NCBI GenBank assembly: GCA_947456995.1
Contig: CANGVB010000116.1
Coordinates: 1 to 8,664, forward strand
Direction of reading: 5' to 3'
Origin: Bryobacteraceae bacterium
Lineage (GTDB): Bacteria; Acidobacteriota; Terriglobia; Bryobacterales; Bryobacteraceae
DNA: 8,664 nucleotides
In this document: positions 1 to 7,870 of the stretch, in pieces
How the letters are laid out: every line of letters begins with the position of its first letter
Position numbering within the stretch: the stretch's first letter is position 1
Translations under genes and position numbers: made by a program
The notes under the pieces: generated by a model
Told to the model about the DNA's origin: nothing
Databases searched by the model: none
What the model saw: the letters and a program-made list of their open reading frames with translations, nothing else

Positions 1-539
<539 letters not shown>

Positions 540-577
540 CAACCCAAAAACGTCAGATACTGTGAGTAGATAACTTT

Positions 578-1081
578 ATGCGGAATCGTATCCAGCGCAA
601 CTCCCGTCGCGGCTTCTCGCTGACAGAACTTCTGATCGTAATCGCGATCATCCTGATCATCGTAGCCGCCGCCCTCCCGCGTCTCACGCGTGCTCGAATG
701 TTCGCTGAAGAAACGGCAGCCATCCGCGCTGTTTCGGTCATGCACACAGCCCAGACCCAGTATTATTCCCAGTTTGGCCGCTATGCTGCCTCTTTGGCAG
801 AACTCGGCCCTCCAGCCAGTGGCGCAGCAGGCCCCAACGGTGCTGACCTTCTTGATCGCGAGCTCGGCGAAGGCCGCAAGGGCGGATACATGTTCGCCAT
901 TCAGGGCAACCCGCAAGGCTACATCATCACCGCACAACCAAAACAATTCGGCACCAACGGCAGCCGCACCTTCTACTCCGATCAGACTCAGATCATCCGC
1001 AATCGCTTCTCGAACGAGCCGGCAACTCCTCAAGACCCAGAAATCGGCTCCTCCGACAAACCCACCGCAGACAAGAAGTAG
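578..1081 (+). CDS. Type IV pilin / type II secretion pseudopilin-like protein
   Basis: This 167-residue protein has a classic prepilin N-terminus: a short basic leader (residues 1-12, four Arg in the last eight), then Gly12 followed by FSLTELLIVIAIILIIVAAALP. Prepilin peptidase should cut after Gly12 and methylate Phe13. The key Glu at mature position 5 is Glu17. Residues 18-36 form the hydrophobic helix that holds the subunit in the inner membrane before assembly. After it comes a helical stretch (AQTQYYSQFGRYAASLAEL) typical of GspG/PilA-like pilins, then a globular part with GYMFAIQGNPQGY and RTFYSDQ. The remaining length (155 residues mature) is normal for the family. The start ATG is favoured because it gives the correct leader length, although the ribosome site is weak (GTGAG about 11 bases upstream). 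No other pilus or secretion gene is nearby, so whether it is a major pilin, minor pilin or pseudopilin cannot be decided. Confidence 0.9.
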   Translation: MRNRIQRNSRRGFSLTELLIVIAIILIIVAAALPRLTRARMFAEETAAIRAVSVMHTAQTQYYSQFGRYAASLAELGPPASGAAGPNGADLLDRELGEGRKGGYMFAIQGNPQGYIITAQPKQFGTNGSRTFYSDQTQIIRNRFSNEPATPQDPEIGSSDKPTADKK

Positions 1082-1613
1082 CTAGAGTCAGGCCTCACGG
1101 CCGTCAATAAGCCTGTGTAGGCACAGCGAGTGCAGTTCTTGATTCAGTTTTTTCAGCAGCACGTCCCCAGCAAGACTTCGAGGCAGCTGTCGATTGTGTC
1201 AACCCGCAAGCAAACACCAACAATCAGTGCCTCCCGAAATTCCTCATCGTTGACCAAACACGAATCCGTCAGATCCAGCTCAATTTCCTCGGCAATGCCA
1301 TTAGCATCAATATCAATTTGGTCGCAGAAAGATTCATCAACGGGGTTGATTCGTTTCGCCGTCCGGGACTCGGGCACAAGCATTCAAGACAGCCAAATCC
1401 TCGCTTGGCTTAAAAAACACTTACATATGGAGTCCAACTGGCTGAAGACGGCAATCAGGTACTGACTCTGCTCTAGAATCACCACTTAGACCTCTTCCTC
1501 ATGGATTGTCAAAGCCAGCTATGGATGGCGATGCAACCACAACGGCCATTCGCTCAAGACCCTCCATAGCCGCCGTGGCAATCATTGCACTCACTGCAAG
1601 TGCTCTCGATGGG
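1082..1613 (+). pseudogene. Remnant of a hybrid histidine kinase / response regulator, multiply frameshifted
   Basis: No single frame codes for a protein here, yet pieces of one hybrid sensor kinase appear in the right order across frames. LESGLTAVNKPV (1082-1117) resembles the end of the dimerisation helix and is followed by a stop. LPKFLIVDQT and RIRQIQLNFLGNAIS (1231-1305) match the ATPase N-box. LIRFAVRDSGTSI (1346-1384) is the G1 box, with the second Gly replaced by Ser. QDSQILAWLKKH (1385-1420) looks like the start of a receiver. GVQLAEDGNQVLTLL (1429-1473), a TAG stop at 1474-1476, then LDLFLMDCQ (1486-1512) continue the receiver with its phospho-acceptor Asp at codon 1504-1506. PAMDGDATTTAIRSR (1515-1559) and VAIIALTASALDG (1575-1613) complete it, with the conserved Thr at 1593-1595. 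The sensor part, phospho-accepting His and ATPase G2 region are absent. Frame changes fall near 1120, 1330, 1415 and 1513. It ends just beside the 3' end of the opposing protease-like gene. Similarity is judged by eye from known family motifs; no alignment was run. Confidence 0.82.
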
Positions 1614-1619
1614 CTCAGC

Positions 1620-2285
1620 CTACATCCAGAAATGCCACTTCTTCGTCCAAATCACATATAGGCTTAGCACCAGATTCGTAACCGCATGCACAAAGATCAA
1701 GTCCCCCAGGCTCTTGGTCCGCGTCATCCACCAGTTCCAGATGATCCCTGTTAGCAGCCCCACTTCCCAATATGGGCCGTGTTCTACGGCAAACAAAGCA
1801 GCTACAATCCAAAATGACTGCCGGTCGCAACTCCCCAACGGCAACTCTTCAAAGTCCTTCTTCACCAGCCAGCGCAGCATCCAGGCCCGCCAGAACAACT
1901 CCTCGAGAATCGGCACCATTAATGCCGCGCTGATGGTCCGAAACAACAGCAAAAGAGGGCTAGCCAATTGTTCCGCACTCAGTGATACCTTCACTTCACC
2001 CATTACCGAATTCGTAAACAACCAGTGCTGCCGCCAGCCAGGAAAGATCGAATCGGGGGCAATCCACAAAAAGAATGTAGCAATACCAATCGCAAGACTG
2101 GGAGCAAAAAAGCGCACCTTGAAATCGAGCACACGACGTGAGAAAAACCAGATCGAAGCGCCCACCACCAGCACCCGGACTGCATACTCCCAGTCACCCA
2201 GAAACGCCAGGCTCTTCTGAATCGCCAACATCCCGATAAAGATCAGGAACGGCGCAATATAGGCTACGTTCGGGTTCTGCAACAT
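1620..2285 (-). CDS. CPBP/CAAX-protease-like intramembrane metalloprotease, possibly exosortase-associated subfamily
   Basis: A 221-residue, strongly hydrophobic protein with about six to seven membrane segments (roughly residues 8-24, 36-49, 59-78, 110-127, 157-168, 174-188, 196-214). It carries all three CPBP (Abi) motifs: EExxxR as Glu128-Glu129 to Arg133 (EELFWR), FxxxH as Phe165 to His169, and HxxxN as His200 to Asn204. These residues form the intramembrane active site in the Rce1 family, so an active glutamic-type peptidase is plausible. The length and the EELFWRAW and HAVTN contexts resemble the CAAX-prenyl-protease-related subfamily described with exosortase/PEP-CTERM systems; I recall this from memory and hold it moderately. 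The ATG is preceded by GAGGAG with a 10-base gap, and its A is shared with the TGA of the upstream gene, implying translational coupling. It is the last gene of the operon and its TAG (1622-1620) lies against the degraded kinase. Its substrate is unknown. Confidence 0.88.
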   Translation of the reverse strand: MLQNPNVAYIAPFLIFIGMLAIQKSLAFLGDWEYAVRVLVVGASIWFFSRRVLDFKVRFFAPSLAIGIATFFLWIAPDSIFPGWRQHWLFTNSVMGEVKVSLSAEQLASPLLLLFRTISAALMVPILEELFWRAWMLRWLVKKDFEELPLGSCDRQSFWIVAALFAVEHGPYWEVGLLTGIIWNWWMTRTKSLGDLIFVHAVTNLVLSLYVIWTKKWHFWM

Positions 2286-5200
2286 CAGGGTTTTGCTCCT
2301 CGAATCCAGTTCAGGATCGTATTGTACTCAGGCGAATCCTTCTCAAACCGCACTCCACCACCATGTGGCACTGTATTGCTTCCAGCCACGCCTTCACTCT
2401 CAGCAGTAGATGTCGGCTTCTTCAGGATCAAACTCTCTTCCGGATTTTCAAGGTTCACCACCCGCAAAGCCGAAGCGACACTATTGCCATCAAAAATCGC
2501 GTGGCTCGCATGACATTGCACGCATGCATATCCGTCCTTGCCACGCTTCTCCAGAATCGGCTGCACATAGCCGCGGAAGTAACTCTCATCCGGCCGCTCT
2601 GTTGTGCGGCCGCGTGGCCCTTGCTGGCCAGCCATTTTCGGCCGGGGCGGCGCAGCATTGAACGCCTTCAGCACCTCAAGATTCACTTCATTTGCCGGAT
2701 CCTTCTTTGCCACAGCCACAAGCTGATCCCTGGCTGCTCCAGGCGCACCACTGATCTTGCTCACCGATCCAAACTTCGCATCCCTCGTCATCAGCGTCGC
2801 CTGCATCGCCAGCCGCCTCATCTCGGCGTCACTGCTCTCAATCAACGGCAGCAACGCTTTCGCAAACCGCGTATTGCTTTCGCCAAAGAAAACCGTCTGC
2901 TCGATATCGTTGCCGATCCGGTTATAGATTACAGGCGAAATCGTATGAGGGTCTGCCTTCAAATCGTAAGTATCCGCGCGCCGCAGGTGATATTCGGTGA
3001 CGGCGGATAGAAGGCGTTTCCGATTCCCGTCATTCTCGGTTTCCAGAAAGCGCGCGTACTTATCGGCCAGCCGCGCCTCATGCTTCAGCCGTCCGCGAAT
3101 CACGCGTTCCCGGTCTGCCTCGTTCGACATCAGCGGAACCCAGTTGTTATACATGTACCGGATGTTTTCGTCGCCCAGATTGTAGAGCCCTTCACGAAGA
3201 TTCCGCTCCACCCAGTCCGACTGCGGCCTCTTGAGCCCGGCAAGAAAGGTATCTTCAATCTTGCCCTTCACCGCCTCATCCGGGCTCCAGAACCACATTT
3301 GCCACAGGCCCTTGAGTGCCTGAATTTTCACCGGTTCGCTGGTTGAAGCAGTTTTGGCAATCAGCCCGTCGACAAAACGTGAATCCCGCGCCAACTCGCG
3401 AAAATGAGTTGCAAACACTCGCGTCGCACCCCACTCCATCCGTGCATCTTTGCTTGCCAGCGCCGCCAGCAGTACATCGTTACCCTGTCCACGACGGCTC
3501 AACACCTGCCTCATGGCCCAGGCTGCAGTCCGTTGCACCAGCTTGCTTGAATCCGCAAGTGCACTCTGGATCAAGTCCAGGTCCTCAACCAGCGCGAGCC
3601 TTCCCAACACCTCCACTGCCAATTGCCTCACCAGAACATCTTTACTTTTCACCAGCCCTCGCACACTGGCTAGCACTTCAGCCGAAGGCCGGTCCCAGAT
3701 CTGCTCAAGCGACAACAACAACTCTTCCCCACCTTCAGGCAACTTGGAGGCAGTAGAACCCCAACCCTTTCTGGCGTCCCCATTCGGGTAGTACGCACTC
3801 AATGCCAACACTGCCATTTGTGTTTCACGGAAGGGCGTGCGGAAGTTTTCAAAACTCTGCAAGGGATCAAGCCAGCCTCCAAACTCCTGCTGCCGGCTAA
3901 GCAGAAATTTCAAAGCCTTGGCAACCTGTGGGTTCTCCTTGGGTATTCCAGCCGCAGCCAGCGCCCAAACCGCATGCCCCGTCTGAAACTCAACGTCTTT
4001 CTCTTTGGCCTCAAACTTCATCGACCATTGGCCGGTGTCCCGCTGCGCGGCCAAAATTTTCTCAGCATTGCGGGCAATCTTCGCCGCATGCTTTACCCGG
4101 TCGATCGAGGCCAGTCCCAACGTCTGGTAACAAAGGTCAATCAGATTCTTGTGATCGTCCTGCTCCATCAACTTGGCAATAGCAGGATCCTTCGTCACTT
4201 CCCACGCATACCAGGCCACTTCATAGTTACTTACCAGCGGCTGGTTCCCGTTCGTTTCATCTGGCGGCAGGGTAGTGCGCCCATCGTAGTAGAGCTTCAA
4301 ATACTTCTTCACGCCATCGTGAAAACTCGGCCGCGTCTCTCCGGTAACCTGCTTCTCCATAACATCCATCAGATGCGACATCCGTCCCAGCACATTGGCT
4401 GGGGCTGAGATCACACGCGCCCACACAGCCCCATCCTGTTCGAATCCATACAGTGGCCGGGGATTGTTATAGAAGCGTTCCGACATGAATTGCAGCGAAC
4501 TGCGCAGCTCAATCCCATAGCCCTGACGTGCGGCATACAACTGCCCGCGTTGCGTAAAGTGCGTCACGTGGCAAGCCACACAAAGCGATGTCTCCTGGTG
4601 CACATTGGCGACCCTGTCAAACACCCCTCCGCGACGAGGTGTATTCGCATGCCAGCTATCACCAGCCCCCATCAGATAATCGATGCCCGCACGAACCGCC
4701 TGCTTCGGGTCCTCAAAAGGTGCCACGTCATAAAGCCGCGTCCTCAATCGATATTCAGGATGATTGGCAACAACACGAACATAATAGTCGCCAGCCTCCC
4801 GCAACACTCGAGTCGTATACTTGTTTCCTGGCAGGGCCTGCACCTCATGCGGAATTGAGACAGGGTCTTCACCGTCGGTGTACAAAACTGTTTTGCCACC
4901 CACGACACGAAACACAGACACATCCACTGGCAGATTGTCGCGTTCCATCAACTCCACCTGAAAGCCCACCAGCTTTGGTTTTCCGCCATCAAAGCGAAAA
5001 CGATACCAATCTTCGTCACCCTTCTCAAATTCAGTTAGGGGCTTTCCGCGCTTGCGGCTTGGTGCGGGCAGATAGGCACTATCGTCTCCACTCCCAAGCA
5101 TCACTCTTCCAAGTGATAACTGGGTTGCAGAAGTCCATTCATTATTCGGCTCAAGTTCCAGCTGCCGCGTCTCACCGTAATCATGCACCACAACCTTCGC

Positions 5201-5449
5201 TAAACCGACCGGCTGCAAATTGTATCGGCAGTCCTTAGAAGGTTGATGAATGAATGACCAGTCCCGGTCCCCAGGATGCAGGGTCTTCTCAAGACGCACG
5301 TCCCCGCATCGAAAAACAAAGGGCGTCTCCTTAGCGAATGAGCCTGAGATCAAGACCGAATAACTACGCGAAGCACGAAATTGTGCCCCTGAAACGGCAA
5401 GCTGGCCCCACAGGGAGCCAGCTAGCAACATTAGTACCGAAAACTTCAC
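2285..5449 (-). CDS. Exported multidomain protein: PPC-like domain, helical toroid, HEAT-like repeats and two c-type haem motifs
   Basis: A 1054-residue protein with a probable Sec signal (residues 1-21). Residues about 98-240 look like a PPC-type beta-sandwich (EPNN near 100, GDEDWYRF near 144, GDYYVRV near 220). Residues about 245-555 contain repeated helical hairpins like the prenyltransferase/squalene-cyclase toroid (AVRAGIDYLM; LKFLLSRQQEFGGWLDP near 513-529; FRETQMAVLALSAY). A haem site CVACH (Cys290, Cys293, His294) lies inside this part. Residues about 590-930 are HEAT-like helices (for example LVKSKDVLVRQLAVEVLGRL). The C-terminus, about 955-1054, resembles the planctomycete-type cytochrome c domain: FRGYVQPILE, CVQCH (Cys976, Cys979, His980), HGGGVRF, then a closing NWIRGA. 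Haem would be attached in the periplasm, so this is probably a periplasmic or surface electron-transfer or binding protein; no reaction can be assigned. The start is GTG, 9 bases after the upstream gene, with no clear ribosome site; translation may be coupled. A downstream ATG (codon 7) would shorten the signal. Confidence 0.87.
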   Translation of the reverse strand: MKFSVLMLLAGSLWGQLAVSGAQFRASRSYSVLISGSFAKETPFVFRCGDVRLEKTLHPGDRDWSFIHQPSKDCRYNLQPVGLAKVVVHDYGETRQLELEPNNEWTSATQLSLGRVMLGSGDDSAYLPAPSRKRGKPLTEFEKGDEDWYRFRFDGGKPKLVGFQVELMERDNLPVDVSVFRVVGGKTVLYTDGEDPVSIPHEVQALPGNKYTTRVLREAGDYYVRVVANHPEYRLRTRLYDVAPFEDPKQAVRAGIDYLMGAGDSWHANTPRRGGVFDRVANVHQETSLCVACHVTHFTQRGQLYAARQGYGIELRSSLQFMSERFYNNPRPLYGFEQDGAVWARVISAPANVLGRMSHLMDVMEKQVTGETRPSFHDGVKKYLKLYYDGRTTLPPDETNGNQPLVSNYEVAWYAWEVTKDPAIAKLMEQDDHKNLIDLCYQTLGLASIDRVKHAAKIARNAEKILAAQRDTGQWSMKFEAKEKDVEFQTGHAVWALAAAGIPKENPQVAKALKFLLSRQQEFGGWLDPLQSFENFRTPFRETQMAVLALSAYYPNGDARKGWGSTASKLPEGGEELLLSLEQIWDRPSAEVLASVRGLVKSKDVLVRQLAVEVLGRLALVEDLDLIQSALADSSKLVQRTAAWAMRQVLSRRGQGNDVLLAALASKDARMEWGATRVFATHFRELARDSRFVDGLIAKTASTSEPVKIQALKGLWQMWFWSPDEAVKGKIEDTFLAGLKRPQSDWVERNLREGLYNLGDENIRYMYNNWVPLMSNEADRERVIRGRLKHEARLADKYARFLETENDGNRKRLLSAVTEYHLRRADTYDLKADPHTISPVIYNRIGNDIEQTVFFGESNTRFAKALLPLIESSDAEMRRLAMQATLMTRDAKFGSVSKISGAPGAARDQLVAVAKKDPANEVNLEVLKAFNAAPPRPKMAGQQGPRGRTTERPDESYFRGYVQPILEKRGKDGYACVQCHASHAIFDGNSVASALRVVNLENPEESLILKKPTSTAESEGVAGSNTVPHGGGVRFEKDSPEYNTILNWIRGAKP

Positions 5450-5458
5450 TCTAATAGC

Positions 5459-7774
5459 TTAACCGCACTTGGCAAGCAATTCGCGAATCTTCTGCTCGTC
5501 CTGTTTCGGTGGGGCCTTGGTGAGTGCCATTTGCGCCGACTTCTTGGCATTCATCCTGTCGCCTTTCTGGTAGTAAGCCATCGCAAGGTGATAGTGAAAA
5601 ATATAACGGTTGGGATCCTTTTTCACAATGTCGGTGAAGATGTTGATCGCCTGATCTGAAAGATTCTTCTTGATGTAGATCAGTCCAAGCGTATCGGAGA
5701 TATCGATATTGGCAGGTACTTTCTGCTTTGCGCGTTCGGCATAGCTAAGAGCCACATCGAGATCTGATCCCTGATCGGCCATGATCATGGCAAGGTTATT
5801 CAGAGCAAGCACATTGCCTGGATCCATCTTTACAATCTGCTCATAGATTGGCTTCGATTCAACTACTTTGCCCTGTTTGTCGTAGATCATTGCAAGGTTC
5901 AGGGGGGCCAACGGGTCGTTGGGCAGCAGAGTGCCAGCTTGCTTGAAGTACTTGATGGCATTCGCGTCATCGCCCATGCGCTTGTGTACCTCAGCAAGTC
6001 TAACCACAACGGAGGCATCCTTCGGATTTGCCGCCAAAAGCTTCATGAACTCAGGCAGTGCCCGTTCATAGTTACCAACTCGTACCGCCGTATTTGCCAG
6101 TGCGTTCCGAATGTCATTGCGATCTGGTGTCTTGGCCAATTCAGCTTCAATCGTCTTGACTGCGATATCGCCCTTGCCAAGCTGCAAGTAGGTTTCTACA
6201 GTTCCCAACAGGCCTCGCGTATCGCTGGGATTTGCCTTCATCATGCGATCAAAAGTGACTTGCGCCTTATCTTTTTGATTCGTATCCAGTTGAATTCGAG
6301 CCGTCATGTAAAGCGCGTCGCCCATGTTCGGGTAGCGGGTAAGAATCATGTCGAGATCCTTTTGCGCAGCGGCAAAATCCTGCGTCCCGTAAAGAGCAGT
6401 TGCCCTCAGAAGACGCCCTCTGACCTCGTTCGGGTCATAGGCCAATACAGCATTGGCATACTCAAGCGCCTTGCCAAATTCCTGCTTCTGCAGATGGATC
6501 TGTGCAATCAGCAGCTTTGCCATCTGGAAGTCAGGCCTTAGCTTCAAGGCTTCCTGCAACTGTACCCGTGCCTGGTCTGCATCGCCACGCGACAAAAGCG
6601 CCTTGGCCAGATTCATTCGCATCACGTGGTTCTGCGGCGCGCGAGAAATGGCTGACTGCAAATCGGTCACAGCCGTGTCCACTTGATCCTTGGTACCGCT
6701 CTGTAGCAGCAGGCTCGCGCGAATAGCCAGCGCATCGTTATCCTTCGGGTCTTCCTTCAGAATTTCTTCTACAAGCCGGACGGCATCCGTCTTCTTGTTC
6801 ATGAAGATGTAGGTTTCTACGATGCGCTTCTGGTAGTCATGCTTTTTGTCTGCGACTTCTTTCGCGCCTTCTTCAAACTGCTTCATGGCGCGCTCAAAAT
6901 CGCGAATCTTGAAATAGAAATCTCCAACCAGCATTCGGGGTTGGTCAATCAGCTTTGTGCTTTTACCGATCGCAAGAATCTCGTCTAAAACCACCTGCAT
7001 CTTGTCGTACTGCTTGGCGGCAAAGTAGTGGGCTGCAAGTTGGGCTTTGAGAACAGGCTGCTTGGGAAGAGCCGCGATTTTTCGCTTCAATACTTCCTCG
7101 GCCTGAGGGATCATTTCCTTCTTGGCATACTCGGCATAAAGGACGTCATAGTTGGAGGCATTCTCTTTGTCAGCCGCCATTGCCTTGTTGATGTACGCGA
7201 TTGCTTCTTCAGTCTGCCCGTCCTGCATTAACACTTGAAACAGTACTGTCGACAGTTCTTTTTGAAACGGCTTGGTTTTGTCTGCAAGCTGCAAATCTTC
7301 AAGCGCACCCTTCAAGTCGTTGTCGGCAAGCTTCAGGATGCCGCGCAACCGAAGACCATCAAATCCCTTGGGGTCCTTGTCCAACAAACGCTTCGAGATG
7401 GTTTCAATTTCCTTGAGAATGTTCTTTGGCTTGGATTCGCTCTTTGAATAGATAGCCAAATAGATTTCCGCCAGCTTCGAGGCTGCTTCCGTATTATTCT
7501 GGTCCAGCTCTACGCATCGCTGGTAAGCACGCAAGGCATCCATCGGGCTACCGCGCTTCAATTCGGCATTGCCCAGCTGATAGTAGGCTTGTGCGAATCG
7601 TGCATCTTTTTGGAGGGCACGCTTATAGAAAATAATCGCTTCCCGGTATTTCTCATTCTTGAAATAGCGGTCACCGGTCTCTAAGTACTTTTGGCGAGCA
7701 ACCTTGGGATCGCTGTCACAACCGGTAAAGGCGAGGGCCAAGACGCCCACTGCGGCAAGTTTCAGAATATTCAT
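5459..7774 (-). CDS. Large tetratricopeptide-repeat lipoprotein
   Basis: A 771-residue protein made almost entirely of TPR units after a lipoprotein signal. Residues 1-18 are a short hydrophobic signal ending AFTG with Cys19 as the lipidation site; Asp at +2 (CDSD) could favour inner-membrane retention by the E. coli rule, which may not hold here. From about residue 25 to the end, 34-residue helical hairpins repeat, probably close to 20 units. Clear examples are YFKNEKYREAIIFYKRALQK, AYYQLGNAELKRGS, LALNNLAMIMADQG and YHLAMAYYQKGD. TPR arrays serve as protein-binding scaffolds. The C-terminal pattern (LNNLAMI, then ISDTLGLIYIKK, then YHLAMAYY) resembles TPR proteins of polysaccharide-export and PEP-CTERM systems such as PrsT, but this is not decisive. 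I chose the ATG at 7774 over a GTG at 7786 because AGGTG lies 9 bases upstream and the lipoprotein signal becomes compact. First gene of the operon, with its TAA 9 bases before the next start. Confidence 0.92.
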   Translation of the reverse strand: MNILKLAAVGVLALAFTGCDSDPKVARQKYLETGDRYFKNEKYREAIIFYKRALQKDARFAQAYYQLGNAELKRGSPMDALRAYQRCVELDQNNTEAASKLAEIYLAIYSKSESKPKNILKEIETISKRLLDKDPKGFDGLRLRGILKLADNDLKGALEDLQLADKTKPFQKELSTVLFQVLMQDGQTEEAIAYINKAMAADKENASNYDVLYAEYAKKEMIPQAEEVLKRKIAALPKQPVLKAQLAAHYFAAKQYDKMQVVLDEILAIGKSTKLIDQPRMLVGDFYFKIRDFERAMKQFEEGAKEVADKKHDYQKRIVETYIFMNKKTDAVRLVEEILKEDPKDNDALAIRASLLLQSGTKDQVDTAVTDLQSAISRAPQNHVMRMNLAKALLSRGDADQARVQLQEALKLRPDFQMAKLLIAQIHLQKQEFGKALEYANAVLAYDPNEVRGRLLRATALYGTQDFAAAQKDLDMILTRYPNMGDALYMTARIQLDTNQKDKAQVTFDRMMKANPSDTRGLLGTVETYLQLGKGDIAVKTIEAELAKTPDRNDIRNALANTAVRVGNYERALPEFMKLLAANPKDASVVVRLAEVHKRMGDDANAIKYFKQAGTLLPNDPLAPLNLAMIYDKQGKVVESKPIYEQIVKMDPGNVLALNNLAMIMADQGSDLDVALSYAERAKQKVPANIDISDTLGLIYIKKNLSDQAINIFTDIVKKDPNRYIFHYHLAMAYYQKGDRMNAKKSAQMALTKAPPKQDEQKIRELLAKCG

Positions 7775-7804
7775 CACGATTTGCACCTGTTTGGATTCCT
7801 TATC

Positions 7805-7833
7805 ATCATACCCTGCCTTGTACCGGCACTAAA
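7805..7833 (-). promoter_or_regulatory. Candidate promoter of the TPR/haem protein/protease operon
   Basis: On the minus strand, TATGAT (complement of 7805-7810) matches five of six bases of the sigma-70 -10 consensus. The hexamer 17 bases upstream, TTTAGT (complement of 7828-7833), matches the -35 box in only three of six, so a regulator or another sigma factor may help. The predicted transcript would begin near 7798, about 24 bases before the chosen ATG and just ahead of its ribosome site. Confidence 0.35.
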
Positions 7834-7841
7834 CAGAACCA

Positions 7842-7870
7842 TTGGTACTAAATCGTTCTACGGCTGTAAG
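7842..7870 (+). promoter_or_regulatory. Candidate promoter of the ECF sigma factor gene
   Basis: TTGGTA (7842-7847) and TGTAAG (7865-7870) each match four of six bases of the sigma-70 boxes and are 17 bases apart, the preferred spacing. The start would be about 40 bases before the ATG. The match is weak, and an autoregulated ECF promoter in the same stretch is equally possible. Confidence 0.28.

Noticed and set aside
1091..1124. Short GC-rich stems (GGCC-tcac-GGCC and GCCT-gtgt-AGGC) just after the pilin gene, considered as a terminator.
   Set aside because: Both stems are four pairs and no T-run follows directly; the T-run at 1148-1153 is too far away.
1153..1383. A minus-strand open frame of 76 codons opposite the degraded kinase.
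   Set aside because: It is antisense to the kinase N-box and G1 box, has no recognisable family features, and is explained as a shadow.
1130..1465. A plus-strand open frame of 111 codons in the region after the pilin gene.
   Set aside because: Only its middle part (RFAVRDSG and neighbours) resembles a protein; the rest is low-complexity Ser-rich readout of the wrong frame of the degraded kinase. It is a chance join inside the pseudogene.
1587..1603. A small hairpin (GCACT / AGTGC) near the 3' end of the protease-like gene, considered as a terminator.
   Set aside because: The stem is only five pairs with no T-run on either side, and it falls within the receiver remnant.
2363..3010. A long plus-strand open frame inside the 1054-residue protein gene.
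   Set aside because: Composition is rich in Arg, His and Ser with no domain pattern, and it lies antisense to a well-supported coding sequence.
5939..6541. A 200-codon plus-strand open frame inside the TPR gene.
   Set aside because: It is antisense to regular TPR units; its apparent regularity follows from the repeats on the other strand.
7774..7786. GTG at 7786 as the start of the TPR lipoprotein.
   Set aside because: The ATG at 7774 has AGGTG nine bases upstream and gives a standard compact lipoprotein signal; the GTG codon overlaps that ribosome site.
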